Shown piece after piece: positions 19,899 through 37,846 of a DNA stretch of 64,000 bases. A program made the translations under genes and the position numbers. This DNA comes from Paraconiothyrium sp. Pb-2020 (Eukaryota; Ascomycota; Dothideomycetes; Pleosporales; Didymosphaeriaceae), in the NCBI GenBank assembly GCA_022419385.1, contig JAJUBI010000002.1, forward strand, positions 2,542,001-2,606,000, given 5' to 3'. Position 1 is the stretch's first letter. Each line of letters opens with the position of its first letter. The notes beneath the pieces were generated by a model. That model saw only the letters and a program-made list of their open reading frames with translations, ran no database searches and was not told the origin of the DNA.

Positions 19899-22107
19899 TT
19901 ACTCCTTCTCATGTTGAATTTTCTTGGCATCCATAGCATCAAGCGTCTCGATCGCGAGCTTGAAGTCTGCAATGAGGGCATCGCAGCGCGACTTGGTGAA
20001 ATCTTCACGGACAACGACACGCATAAGCTTCATCTTCTCTGAGTGTGGGGCCATTGTGTACGCGGGGACGACCCAGCCACGCTCGCGAAGTTGGTGGGCA
20101 CTATATGGTTAGCTGGACTTATGATGAATCGATGGCACGGAGGCTCACATTGCGAATTCGTCGTACTGCTTCCCAAGGTCCTCGTCCAGACGAGCAGCAA
20201 CGAGAGGAAGACCCTCGCCACTCTTCTGTGATAGGATGATGAAACCTAGCTCTTCAAGATTCGCAGACAGGTAGTCCGCTGTCCTCGTCAAGTTCAACAT
20301 GATCCTCCTGTATCCTCTCTTACCCAGGCGAATCATTTGGTAGTACTGTCCAATGATCTGTGAAGCACCACGCGAGAAGTTGAGGGTGAATGAGGCTTGA
20401 TCAGCACCGAGATAGTTGATGTTGAACACGAGTTCCTTCGGGAGGTATTTGGGGTCACGCCAGACGACCCAGCCCACGCCAGGGTATACAAGTCCATATT
20501 TGTGCCCGGAGACGTTGATAGACACCACCTTTTCTAGCCTGAAGTCCCATTCCAGGCTGGGGTTGACGAAAGGCGCGACAAATCCGCCTGAAGCAGCGTC
20601 AACGTGGATTGGGACATCGATGTTTCTCTCGACGAGCAGATCGTTGATGGCCTTGGTATCTTCGTACCTGATAGTTGTGAGTGCGTACGTTCATCAACTG
20701 AAGCAAAAGTGTTACATACTCTCCGGTATAGGTGGTTCCGAGAATTGAGCAAATGCCAATGGTGTTCTCGTCAATCAGATCAACAGCTTCCTTCGGGTCG
20801 ATAACATAGCGATCGGCCGTACAGTACACGTAACGCTCCTCAACATCGAAGTACCTTGCCGCCTTTTCCCAGCAAACTTGCACAGCAGAGTTCATGATGA
20901 TATTAGGGTTGTCGAACGGCTTTCCCTCAGCCTTTCGCTTGTTGGACCAGTATTTCTTCATGGCGAGTACCGCAAGCATGATACCTTCCGAGCTACCAAT
21001 GGTAGAGGTACCCATGGCGTTAGCATCGTCGTTGGACGGTACGTTGAAGAGGCGGGCTATCATCGAAACGCAGCGGTTCTGGATGTCAGCACTGACGGGA
21101 TACTCCTCATAATCGATGAAGTTCTTGCTGAAGGCGTCGACCATGAGCTTCTCGGCTTCGTCCTCCTATTGCTTTGTTAGCATCAGTAGGCGACAGTGGT
21201 CCAGCACAGCGGAAAGCGTGGCCCGAATGCGTGCAGTAAGGTCCTCTGCGTTGTATTGCCGGTAGCCCTCGTGTCTGGAGTACTTTTTAGAGCCGGTAGG
21301 GTATGAAACATTATGTGCGGCTTTACGACGGAGTCGCAGTGCGATACGCATCTACATGCTCCAAAGGTACCCCATCAGGCTTTGTAATGCTCTAGAGCTA
21401 AAGCGATGCAGATTCACACACTCATCCGAGTGCCGTAGACGGGGGCAGGAGTGTAGGCGGCTGCGGAGGTATAGTGTCGTACGCTAAAAGCGATCGACAT
21501 ACTAGCATCCTACGACATGCCTTAGCCTACACTCATTCACTCCAAGAAGAGGACGAACTTAGACCAATGCGTGCAACGTGCCACATGGCCTCGACGCGAT
21601 TGGTTGCAGCATCCACACGTTGTCCCTTGAAGCCACAAAAAGCAATTGTAGCGACATTCGTGCTCCATTGGCGGAGTTTCACGCTTTCCGCTGGTACTGT
21701 ATGTCATAAAGCCACAGAACAGCGACTCACCATGTACGTCGTAACGAAAGAGGCCAAGTTCAGCGTCGGAGTACCGTCGAGTGTGAGATCGTCCTTGATC
21801 ATGCGATATGCGCTTCGTGTGGTGAGTATGTGCGGCTGTTGGTAGACGAGGAAGGTACCTACACCTGGGGCGGCATCTCACGGTCCTGAGCCGGTCAGTA
21901 AACAATGGCGATGGAGGCGACCGGGGCGGAACTTACGGGCATGTCGTGCCTAGGAAGGTCTTCGGCGGCATACTTACTGCCGTAGACGGTGGCAGTGTAG
22001 TCATCCGGCTCTTCCTCGACGGCGAGGGTGAACTTCTTCATGCCGTCGACAAGGCCCTTTGCGGCATTGACCTCCTTGTCGGTCGCAACACGGTTGAGGT
22101 GCACCAT
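19899..22107 (-). CDS. Glutamate decarboxylase
   Basis: PLP-dependent enzyme making GABA from glutamate in the cytosol (GABA shunt, acid and stress responses). Exons 22107-21937, 21885-21863, 21812-21731, 21165-20720, 20667-20149 and 20100-19899 encode 480 residues, a normal length. Conserved blocks run in order: VYGSKYAAEDLPRH, AYRMIKDDLTLDG, NLASFVTTYM, ALGTSTIGSSE-type AMGTSTIGSSEG, HVDAASGGF, and the PLP-lysine loop INVSGHKYGL. WVVPAYTMAPH is near the end. All joins are in phase with GT-AG borders. Intron 3 is 565 nt, ten times longer than the others, with no coding content I recognise. The gene is intact, although it lies only about 380 bp from the AT-rich block. Confidence 0.93.
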
Positions 22108-23113
22108 CTTGCCTTATCAGAGCGGATCGGGAGTGTGAGAGAAATAAGGGGGAGGGGCCAGAAAGAATAGGGAGAGGGCGCTGTCAGGGAGGCGGTCGAC
22201 GGCGGAGGGCTCTGAGGATATAGGGTGGTGCTGCCCCGCGACCGCGAAGGAGGGGCAGCCGACGCACCAGCTTGCGGGCTTTAGACTACCTGCCACGACG
22301 ACGCGCATCAAGCATTGCCCGTCAGCGGCCGCCGTTCACTGCGTCATTGTAAACACACCCGCCCAATGGCCGTCCTCAATGGCCCGAACTAGCATCCCAG
22401 TGTCGCCAGTCAACAGCGGGACCGGCGCGTCGATAAGCCTTGCCGCAAAGCTTGTCTGCGGCACTACCTCATCCCATGCAGCGCCCATCGACAGACTAAA
22501 GCACACAGGCGCGGCGGTCTGGATCACCATGGCCTAAATCCTGCGCCTTGCCTTTGATGGTATTGATCGCAAACACCTCATTGGCAGACATGGTTGACTG
22601 GCAACGAAATGTACCTTTTGCCAGGCGAGTAAGCGACAGGAAGCGCTCCAGGGTCCAGACCGACGTGCCTACACCTTGTGGACCTTACACCGCCTTTTGT
22701 CAATCTGAGGCATATGTTGAGGGACGAGCAGCTCCTACAGACACGTCTGCCCATCGTTATGGAACCCACACAATGTCGCCTAATGGCAACTTGCCAAATG
22801 CAGGGACTATATTCATTCCGAATCGTACAAAAGCTTGCCCCAATACACGTCATGTCAATTCAAAACCAGGTATAACCCTTCTACCTGACACCGTTGCCCC
22901 GCTCGACCCGAATTTCAAGTGCAGCAAGCAAACAAACAAGTAAACCGTCATGAGATGGACCATCTTTCGGACGTAGCGAGCTCCAGACGAACATGAGCAT
23001 ACGAGGGCCCTGAGCACTCATATCGACGACAAGATATGCCTATCGCAGACCCACCCGAACAGCTGCACCAGAGGCTTCGCACTATGCTACGAGCTCATCT
23101 CTTTATATGTGCT
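22108..23113. other. Intergenic region upstream of GAD
   Basis: About 1 kb holding the GAD promoter and the 3' flank of the Zn2Cys6 regulator. The open frames here (for example 22336-22530 and 22548-22943) have no recognisable protein features. GAGGGGCAG/AGGGGG-type purine-rich strings occur at 22150-22260. Confidence 0.5.
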
Positions 23114-28859
<5,746 letters not shown>

Positions 28860-30063
28860 ATGCCTGAAACCCCGATTCGCGAATTCCTAAGATGCCTCCC
28901 AAAGTGCGAGCATCATATACAGTACGTCAAATCCGCCTGTTTCTGCTGTTTCTGCTGTTGCCCATGTCTGCGACGCTCAGACATCAGCAGCCGGCTACCA
29001 TCACGACTTTTACCCGCCTCCCTCATTGTGACCACTGTATTAACTGTGTTTCCTCATTAGTCTTGAAGGTGCTCTGACACCTGACGTTCTCTTCAGCCTC
29101 GCTGCAAAGAATCAGATCACCCTCCCTCAAGATGATGACGCCTTCGCGTCTCCGGATTCGCTCATTGAGCGCTACAAGAGGTTCACGTCGCTCGACGATT
29201 TCCTCCATTACTACTATATCGGCATGTCTGCACTAGTCACAGCTTCCGACTTCGAGGCCTTGGCTTGGGACTATTTCCAACATGCATCTGCAGACGGTGT
29301 TGCACACGCTGAAGTCTTCTTCGACCCGCAAGCACATATCTCGAGGGGTGTCAAATATACGACAGTGTTGGAGGGCTTCGATAAGGCGTGTCAGCGCGCA
29401 GAGAAGGACCTCGGTATCACAACACTCTTGACATCTTGCTTTCTGCGACACCTTCCTCCCAAGGACTGTCTCGACGTCTTCCAGGACGAAGAAGTGCAGA
29501 AGAGCTACAAGAGCGGCGTAGTGCGGGCAATCGGACTAGACAGCAGCGAGAAAGATTTTCCTCCCGAAAATTTCACAGAGCTGTACAAAAAGGCGAAAGA
29601 CTTAGGGCTCAACCTCACGGCGCACGCTGGTGAAGAAGCTCCAGCGTCGTACATATCAAGTGCATTGCATAACCTGGGCGTCACCCGCATCGATCACGGA
29701 ATCCAGCTCATCAATGATCCACAGCTTATGAAGAAGATCGCTCTAGACAAGACCATGCTTACCGTGTGCCCGCTAAGCAACGTGGTCCTTCGCTGCGTTG
29801 ACACAATCAAAGACGTACCGATCCGGAAGCTGCTCGACGCTGGCGTGCAGTTCAGCATCAACAGTGATGACCCAGCGTACTTCGGTGGCTACATACTAGA
29901 TAACTACGTGGCCGTACATGAGGCGTTTAATCTAAGCGTAAAGGATTGGGAGAGCATCGTAAGAGCTGGGATTGAGGGAAGTTGGTGCAGCGCTGAACGC
30001 AAAGACGAGCTGCTGCAATGTCTAGACAGTGTCTTAACCAAGTGGACATGTCTCTATGTGTAA
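28860..30063 (+). CDS. AAH1: Adenine deaminase (adenosine deaminase superfamily)
   Basis: Zinc hydrolase converting adenine to hypoxanthine in purine salvage. Exons 28860-28921 and 29061-30063 (139-nt intron, GTACGT...TTAG) give 354 residues, close to yeast Aah1. The splice creates the metal-binding HxH in CEHHIHLEGAL, where family members usually read CELHxHLEG. So one Leu is His here, but both ligands remain. Further landmarks are HAEVFFDPQ, the catalytic HAGEE, RIDHG, VCPLSN and the metal/substrate loop SINSDDPAYFGGY. Choice of adenine rather than adenosine deaminase rests on length, the PLSN and SDDPAYFGGY forms, and fungal context. Confidence 0.88.
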
Positions 30064-30390
30064 GAATTACTGTAATTACTCAGCTACTCGAAGAAGTATA
30101 ACATGTCAATGCTGCCGACGCACGCGTAGTACCTTGACATGCTCTTAATATGCCCAGTGTGTTACCGTTATACCACCAAAGGTGTCTACTTCCAACCAAC
30201 CTTCCACCAAAAGACTCAAGCTAAACTACTGCGCGCGAGAAGCGTCCCGTGTGAACGGGTTTGAAGGCACCAAAGGGCGCACAATGCCATTATCATCAGA
30301 CTCCTTGTCCATACCCGTAAAGCCACGTCAAGACGTGGCTGTCAGGGTGGCCCTCCTGCTCTGCATTACATTCAAAAGTATACTACAAGG
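30064..30390. other. Flank between AAH1 and the mutated island
   Basis: Mixed-composition sequence with no gene. It contains the short inverted pair CCACGTCAAGACGTGG (about 30323-30338). Composition changes at about 30385, where the AT-biased island begins. Confidence 0.4.
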
Positions 30391-31560
30391 TTAAGGCGTA
30401 GCACAAACAAATGCGTTATTTAGGTAGATAGTAGTACAAGAACTATCGGCACGCGCTAGAGTAGCAGTTAATATATATAGCTTCCGGCGCCTCTTACTAC
30501 TAGCCTCCTTCTTATATCTAAATAATGTTCGCGGCGTGCGTAGCACGTTTAGCAACTCTTTAAGAATTTTAAGACTATTAGAGTCTAGAGTCAGCATGCT
30601 CATCCTAGCCTTCTTAGGTGTATAGGGAGTTAGGTTAACCTAACAGCAGCTCACAGTCCGCTTACAGTAGGCGGATTAAGTCTACTACTAATAGGCTTAA
30701 TGCTCTAAGGGCAGATGAGAGACTAGAACCTAGAAGTTGTTAGTAAAGGATTTAATTATAAAGATATAAAGCAGAGTCTTACATAGTCCCCAGGTTAACT
30801 GTTATTTAGATTATCTAGCAAAAGAAGAGATGTATTGCGGTTAATATTGCTAACAGCATTAGTATCCTAACCACTAAAAATACACGCCTCCCCACTATAT
30901 GTACAGCAGGTGCACTTTATCTTTAGTAAGAAGTTGTTACAGTTATTTAACTCTAGGTTTAGAGCACAAGCGCATTTCTTAATAATTCTATAACTTTCTC
31001 TCTTATAACTGTTGCATCGCTTACCGCAAATATTAAGATTAAGGACTAGGTTTATAAGTAGAGCAAGAATCTTTTCCTCTTGCATTGCTCTGTTTTGATA
31101 GACGAATGTCTTGCCGAACAGCTTAATACCTAAGATGCCAGGCGCCAAATCTAGATCTGAGAGGATAGGTTAATGTGGATCCTTCTCTTAGTATAAGAGT
31201 AACCCACAAATAGGGCCTTTGCCACTAGTTACCTTTTGCAGCACTAAGTCTTCCAGTATTAGATTCTTCTTGCACAGGTTGTTAAGAAACTAAAATAGGT
31301 TAGTGATATTAGTCTTACTAAGATAATAAGAAGGCCTATTGTGTACTTTATTTAAGTTAAGAGTCAGCGGGCTAAGCATAAACTATACAATAGATAGGCT
31401 ACTCACGCCAGTCTTTAAAGTATGTGTGCCACCTTTTAATACCAGGCTTAGAGACACCCTCTAGGTGGGTTACTTTGTCTGCATTTAGCAGGGGAACTGG
31501 ACAAATAGTTGCAGTAGAGCCTAACTAGGACATATTAAGGTTAAGGCTACTAGTGGAATT
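30391..31560 (-). pseudogene. Decayed coding sequence, unknown family
   Basis: The longest surviving stretches (31148-30867 and 30603-30391) are basic and coding-like, for example LAPGILGIKLFGKTF and LLNVLRTPRTLFRYKKEA. They are separated by stops and are not in one frame. TAA before the first stretch sits where a Gln could be read (KDPH-stop-PILSD). No family is recognised. Extent and orientation are approximate. Confidence 0.35.
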
Positions 31561-31569
31561 GCGCTAATC

Positions 31570-31920
31570 CTAAGAAAGTAAAGTGTGTAACGCCACCTTA
31601 TATATCCTTGCAGAATTGACTGGGTTGTTAAGGATAGAAGCGGCAGGTCGCTCGTGTGCGGATATTGTTATGGTTTCCTTAGTATCTGGCTGCGCGCTCC
31701 CAGCATGCTTGAGCACACGCTCAATAAACAGTCTCTTCAGTCTATTGGTATTATATTTCGTGGTGACAGGAATGCCATGGTCTGAGAGAGCTTGGTAGAG
31801 CTCACTTCGACTTAGCCCGTCCGCCCTGCGCTCTGAACTGAGGTGGAAATTGCTGCCATCCTGGCGAGTGGACGCCATCGAAAGCGTGCGACTCTCTTTT
31901 GGTATACCTTGGTCGGTCAT
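31570..31920 (-). CDS. Hypothetical 116-residue protein with SAP-like helix pair
   Basis: Intact single frame (a second ATG at residue 15). The middle, LSRSELYQALSDHGIPV followed by NRLKRLFIERVL, resembles a SAP/HeH-type helix-turn-helix by pattern only. It is divergent from the gene at 32429, separated by 508 bp of pyrimidine-rich sequence that could serve both. It is unusual in showing no premature stop within the scarred island. Function unknown. Confidence 0.35.
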   Translation of the reverse strand: MTDQGIPKESRTLSMASTRQDGSNFHLSSERRADGLSRSELYQALSDHGIPVTTKYNTNRLKRLFIERVLKHAGSAQPDTKETITISAHERPAASILNNPVNSARIYKVALHTLLS

Positions 31921-32428
31921 GACGATCTGCAGCGTGGATTAATCAGGTATTGAAAGCAGAACGATGGAAGGGGTTTGTACCATGAAACGATGTGTGCTGT
32001 GACAACAGGCGATACTGAATTTGTGCGTTGGCTGTGAGTTGCGTAGTTGCTTGAGATGTGCGAGGTCGCTGGTCGTGTGTATTCTTGCCTTAGCCGCGTT
32101 TGCACGTTAGTTTCACCCACAACAAACAAAGCTACACCGCTCGAATACCTGACTCACCTGCCACCCAAACATTCTCCCACTCACTTCTTAAATAAATCCT
32201 CTTGTTTCCTGCATTAACTGCCTGCTGTCCGTTTCGCACAAGCATTCCGACCGACTTCACACAAACTGTACAGCAGACACCGCAATCGCAACAACTTTAT
32301 TTTATTGCGACACTCTACCGCTTACATACAAATAGTCTTGCAAATTGTGTATAGCTAGAGGTGCGATATCTAACATAACATCGCTAATATCTTCTATAGG
32401 ATATGGCTGACAGCTTGTAGGTCAAGAG

Positions 32429-33550
32429 ATGCAACTCAAATCGTATAACGAGCTAGACCCCTCACTCTACGAAGAGAACGGCGGTGCCGCGCCCCCAGAC
32501 AAAGAATTCTTCCGCCAGCAGTTAGAACACGTCCAGGACGGCGGGAAACCTACTAACACTTACATCACACAAACCGATTTAAAGCGTGGCTTTCAGCTAA
32601 CCCACTGGGACTATGTGAACTTACATGTTGACACAACTGAGAAAGTTCTTTAAGAAGGTCCTCTTGGAACTCAGAGCCTCAATAGTCTGCAGAACAAAAA
32701 CAAGATCAAAAGCATAGCTTCGTGGGTCCAGCAACACACCCTGATTCGCGGAAAATGTAGCCACCAACCGCTTTGGCGACACAACGCGATTGAAGCATTT
32801 GTGAAAGCTCAGGTCATAAAATGGTTGCGGCGCCACCAAAGCACATTCGGACACCCTGCAGATATCTCGAACACCCAGCTGGATCAGGTCTTCGACTTCA
32901 ATACGAACTCCCTGATGCGCACGGAAGCCGCCGGAAAAGTCTACCTGTCCAAGTTGGGCTTAATGTCCGCGAACAAAACTCCATACCAACATCCCCGCCT
33001 TGCAGTCCAGTTTCAGATGATGAAACTGCGCGTCCATATCTACGGTGGAGGAGTTGTAGAGAAGAAGCTTCGTGATTTGCATAACCTGGCAAATCAGAGA
33101 ATGACTGAGAAGGACTTACCTATGCATGGATATAAATTTTCTACGCTTTTGAACTGGTTAGCCAGATCATCAAATGAATGTCCATTGCACTTGGTCATCG
33201 ACGGTCGTCTGTTGATCGTGGCTTTTCTACCAGGCTCCCGAAAACGAAACCCGCGTCTGTTTCATATCGTTAACGATCAGACCCTGGCGACAGGACTTTT
33301 TGCGATGCGCACTTACAGATCCGACGTAATTGAACTTTACATTCTCACGCCAGGTATATTCGCAGAACATGGGGAAGGTATTGCAATGGTAGATTCCTAT
33401 GGAACCGTGAAGAGGCGCAATGCGCATCTAATCGAGGAAGACAACTGGGATGCTAACTTTAATAAGGAGATAAGAGTGAAATGTGTCTTTCACACCTTCG
33501 AAGGCGAAGAGGAGCGCCGTTTCCAGTGGCGTATAACTAACCGACCTTAA
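32429..33550 (+). CDS. Hypothetical protein with one in-frame TAA or a weak 48-nt intron
   Basis: One frame of 374 codons is broken only by TAA at 32651-32653. Either it is a nonsense change (CAA to TAA, as elsewhere in the island), or 32645-32692 is an in-phase 48-nt intron with a weak GTTCTT donor and CTGCAG acceptor. The second reading gives 357 residues. The protein has an acidic N-terminus (LDPSLYEENGG), then a globular region with IASWVQQHTLIRG, WLRRHQSTFGHP, CPLHLVIDGRLLIVAFLPG and a beta-rich C-terminus (FHTFEGEEERRFQWRI). No family is recognised; no signal peptide or membrane segment. Confidence 0.45.
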
Positions 33551-34000
33551 TGCTGCTTTGCACTCGTGTAACAGAGAGAGTGGTAACCTGCTGTTTATAA
33601 TCTTAGTATATGACCTGATACATATCTCCTGTATACGCTGACTTTATAGGATAACGAAAGTTGGTTTAAGGAAGAAGATAAGCAGGTAGTTAGGCCTAAT
33701 TAAGGGTTGTGTTGTAGGTTTGCAGTAGAGGTCTGTATTGCTACGCTGCCTTGTTCAAGCTTTTTATGATACAGCAAACTTCTTTATTAATAGTGTTGGC
33801 TTACTTTGTCGAAACGGTATAAAGCATGCGAAGATTTAGTATATATTAATAATATATATAACGTGCGCATACTAGTTAGTAGGATATGTTACAGATAGTA
33901 ACTATAGAAGTATATTAACACAACCCCTAGAATCCATCTTATTACACTCCGCTTTGTAAGGTCTCTTAGAACGTATTACCGCCACCACTGCGCAGGTTCA

Positions 34001-36589
34001 TCAACTATAAATTTTAGGGAACCATCCCTTAGTATGCTTAATAAGATAACGAAGAATCTCAATTGCTGCCTAGACGTTATTACTAGCGCAGTAATAGACA
34101 ATATTAGACTTCTCACTATTCTTGTTTATGGAGCGATGGACATGCGCGAGCCGGTAGGATTCTAGTAAGGTAAAGTTCTAAAAGATAATATATAGGTTAA
34201 TAGGCATAAGTATGTTTTTGCCTTTACTATCTCTTAGAATAGTAAATCTGTCCGTGCCTAGACCCTTCGCTATAAGGTCGTTATTCTTGTAATACACCTT
34301 CATAAAAAGCTAAAAATTAAAAGTAGAGACCTAACTAAGGACAACATATTTATTCACATTAAAAAGCCCCTTAATCTCTACGCTAAGAGCAGTTGTCAAC
34401 TTTCCTTTTATATAGATAGAACTGTAGTGCTTTCGCCAGGAGTTAAGATAGATTTTACCTAATAATAACAGTAAAGCCTTCCTAAGTTTAGACTTGACAT
34501 CCTGGACTAACGCGCCATTATAGTTAATAGTGTTATTGCATAACCACGTGCCTGTCTGGGCTTCGCATACCGCAAGCTTAAAAAGGAAGGGTAGATAGGG
34601 TTTATAGAGCATTGTAAACTCGGTGTTGATTATAACAATAGTCTTACTAACCCAGAGCTTATAAAGGCGTCTTAGGGCAGAATAGTGCACGTTGGAAGGA
34701 TCTTCCTGGTATAGTATGTCCTCTAAATTAAGTTTAAATAAGGTATCTTAGGCGTCTTTGTGTAGCCTCCTCTCTAACAACACATTTTGGCGATTTAATA
34801 GGTAAGTCTTGTCTAGTATAGTGGCGCATGCAACAATTTCCTGATAGAATCTACAGTATAGTAAGGCTAGTAGCGGAGGGAATAGGTAAGCCAAAGAGAA
34901 TACATATATCTAAATACTATTTATAGAAATACTAAAGAGCGTAAGCTTCTCACTTAGGATAGTGTTTACCTTAGAGTAAACTAGTCTGTAAAGTGGTAGG
35001 TCTTCGCGGGATACAGGCTAAATAAAATTAAAGTTATTCATCTTTAATAATCTAAATGGTTTGAAATTATTGAATAAAATTATTTTAGATTCAACGAAGC
35101 CGCAGTGCTTGTGGATTAAGATAGTAAGGTAATTAATCCTAGTAAATAGCTCCCATTTAAAGATGTCCGGATTATAACAGGCTGACTAACTAGAATAATG
35201 TTGTATAAGTAAAGAGACTAGAGTTGTAATGTTAATATCTTTAGCTTAGATAGCAAAAGCCCAAGAGTGCTAGAACCTTCGCCCAACCTAGTTGTTGTCT
35301 AGATTAATCCAACATTTTTCGGCGGTTGACTTTTGCTTATTAAGTACCCTACAATTAACATTAACGCAGAATAATAATAGCTCATCCCTAAATTTTGTGT
35401 TGATCTTAGCAAAGGGCTCGCTGAACACATAACCCCTATAGGGATTGTAGTCCTTCTTATTAAAGGTGGCGTATTAGTTATGTATTATTAAAGTTAAGTT
35501 ACAGTCTACGTTAGAACCATGTAGGAACAGGGCAATCCGTAGAAGGGCGGTCTCCCTATTACTGTACTTAAACAATAATCCCCAGTAAGCACACGCAAAT
35601 TCGAAAGGCTAGCTAATATTAAATTCTAGCCTTACGGGTACCGCACTCGCCATCTATATAGACTTATTAGCTGGTAGCTGTCTTAGATGGTTTGTATTAT
35701 AGAGACGCTTACATCTGGGTGACATAAGAGGATAGCGCACGCTAGAACCGCCATACTTTTTATTTCTGCCATGTCGTGGGCACGAAGTAGGTTTGGTGGC
35801 CAATACCTTTAAACTATAGCCGTGTATTCTCCTCTGGTAGCGTGGCACGGCTTTATTAATAGTGGCTTAAATGTATAGAATTACTGGGTAAGATTGATAA
35901 CCAGCTCTTAATCTGCTAGTATAGCTGTCCCCTAGAGATAAGAGCCTCTATCCTTAATATTAAAATTAGTAGCAGCGACTTTAGGAAGAGGGGCTCTAGA
36001 CAGTAGGCCAGAGTGGATGGCATCTACTAGTTGGCCTATAAGGCAAAGCCACTATGGCAGATACACTCCTAAGAAGTGCGACCTTATATAGAATGTTTTC
36101 TACTTTTTCTTTTTGCTAGTAATGCGGCTCCTTAGCATTATAAAACAGTGCGCTATACCAATTATAGGGATTGGGTGCACAAAGTTAAATAGTGTCTGCC
36201 CTATATTAGCTTAAACATGTACCTACTAATAAACTTACAATACAAGTATTTATCTTATCTAATATAGTGAACCCTTTTTCGTCCAATCCCTTATTAATCT
36301 GCATTAATTTAACCTTCTTACAAAACTCGATATTAATAACAAATGGCTTAGCCGACACCGTATACGGACGAACTTCCTACATAAAGTCTAATGTTTAAAT
36401 GACTTTAAGCTAATTGGCGCTGAATTCTAACCCGCTGGGTCTAGAAGATGCTTAGCTATATACTGCCAAATTCTCTAGTTTGTTAGAGCTGCTAATGTCC
36501 AGGTTGTTATTATTATTATTAGAAGAGGTATCGGAGCCTATCTTAAGTAGTTTAGATGTAGTAAGCTCACTGTACCTTCTCTTCAGCAT
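34001..36589 (-). pseudogene. Long RIP-mutated ORF (about 863 codons) with exonuclease-like motif
   Basis: Starting at ATG 36589 (MLKRRYSELTTSKLLKIG), one frame can be followed for 2.6 kb to TGA at 34001. It is interrupted by about two dozen TAA/TAG codons; none that I read is TGA. Each is one C-to-T step from CAA/CAG. Between stops the translation stays protein-like: PRYQRRIHGYSLKVLATKP, FEFACAYWGLLFKYSNRE, SKTIVIINTEFTMLYKP, GLGTDRFTILRDSKGK. The IVIINTEFT stretch followed by LAVCEAQTGTWL resembles the DxEF start of DEDD 3'-5' exonucleases with D changed to N, a tentative resemblance only. Retention of frame without indels implies mutation by point change rather than drift with deletions. 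Confidence 0.6.
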
Positions 36590-37235
36590 TATACGTTATG
36601 TGGAAAGCGACTTAGAGCTGATTAGCAGGGCGTAGAGGCGTAGTATAGTAAGGTGTGTTGTTAGTAGGCTTAAGGTTACGCCTTCCCAGTGGATAGGCAC
36701 ATAGATCTGTGGGAACCTCTAAAGGTAGATAAACAGGTGTTCTCTAAAAGTAAGAGGCATTAGCCTTCCCTGTATAAGGTCACGCCTTCTCACCTAAGCC
36801 CCTAGGGCCTAGCCACAGACCCATGCTCGACTGGGGCACGTCAACCATAGAAAGGACAAGTAAAAGGTTTGTTTTAGTATGTAGTAAACTTCTGCGGCTC
36901 CAGATACCTTAGTAATAATTATACCGTGCAGTAATACGCTGTTCAACCAATTAACTCATGCAAGGGATAAATAGGAAATACTCACTAAAAGCTAACAAGC
37001 ATCGTGAGGTCTTTTGCGGATTGAATACACTATGAGGACAAGTATATTAGGATTCACAATTTTATGGAAGGTAAACGTAGCAACCCAGGAGGAGAACCAT
37101 GTATTACCTATAAACGCCACCCGACCACGTGCAAACCAGTAACAACGCCGCCCCGCCCTGTCACTGCCCCGCCCTGTCGCCGCCCCGCCCGCCTCGCCAA
37201 CCACACCTAGTAAAAGACCCAAAGCGACGACGCGA
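36590..37235. other. Spacer with C-rich direct repeats
   Basis: No gene seen. A cluster of GCCCCGCCCTGTC-type units lies at 37147-37200, immediately before the minisatellite. Confidence 0.4.
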
Positions 37236-37590
37236 AGGTTAGGACGCGAAGGTCAACAGTCCCATAATGGCAGGGCCATGACGCGGAGGTCAGGACGCGA
37301 AGGTCAGGACGCGAAGGTCAGGACGCGAAGGTCAGGACGCGAAGGTCAGGACGCGAAGGTCAGGACGCGAAGGTCAACAGTCCCATGGACAATGGCAATG
37401 CCATGACGCGAAGGTCAGGACGCGGAGGTCAACAGTCCCATGGACAATGGCAATGCCATGACGCGAAGGTCAGGACGCGAAGGTCAACAGTCCCATGAAC
37501 AATGGCAATGCCATGACGCGAAGGTCAGGACGCGGAGGTCAACAGTCCCATAGACAATAGCAATGCCATAACGCGAAGGTCAGGACGCGG
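37236..37590. repeat. Compound GC-rich minisatellite
   Basis: Tandem 14-bp units (gacgcgaaggtcag) expand into a higher-order 55-bp unit that adds acagtcccatggacaatgg and aatgccat. About six short and four long copies are present. Units differ by single G/A changes (gaagg/ggagg). It is unlike the surrounding AT-biased sequence. Confidence 0.9.
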
Positions 37591-37846
37591 GGGTTGGTGG
37601 TATAGGAGCAATAATGCAATGGGCGGAGGGGCGCAAATATGACAAAAGTTGGAGTAGGTGACGACATCTGTAACGACATCTATGGTAAGAGGCAGGCGTA
37701 AGAGAGGTACTCGCTGCTTCCCTTATGCTAACTTACTCACTTAACTAGGTAGGGAAGGCACTGTCGAGGCATCGCTATAGTGGCGTGACTACAAGGGAAC
37801 CCGCAACATGTTTGTTTATTAACAATGTGCGCCGGCGATAACCAAA

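Noticed and set aside
22336..22943. Short frames upstream of GAD as genes
   Set aside because: No family features, no start context and they overlap probable promoter sequence.
37236..37590. CRISPR-like array
   Set aside because: Contiguous minisatellite units without unique spacers in a eukaryotic genome; not a CRISPR.
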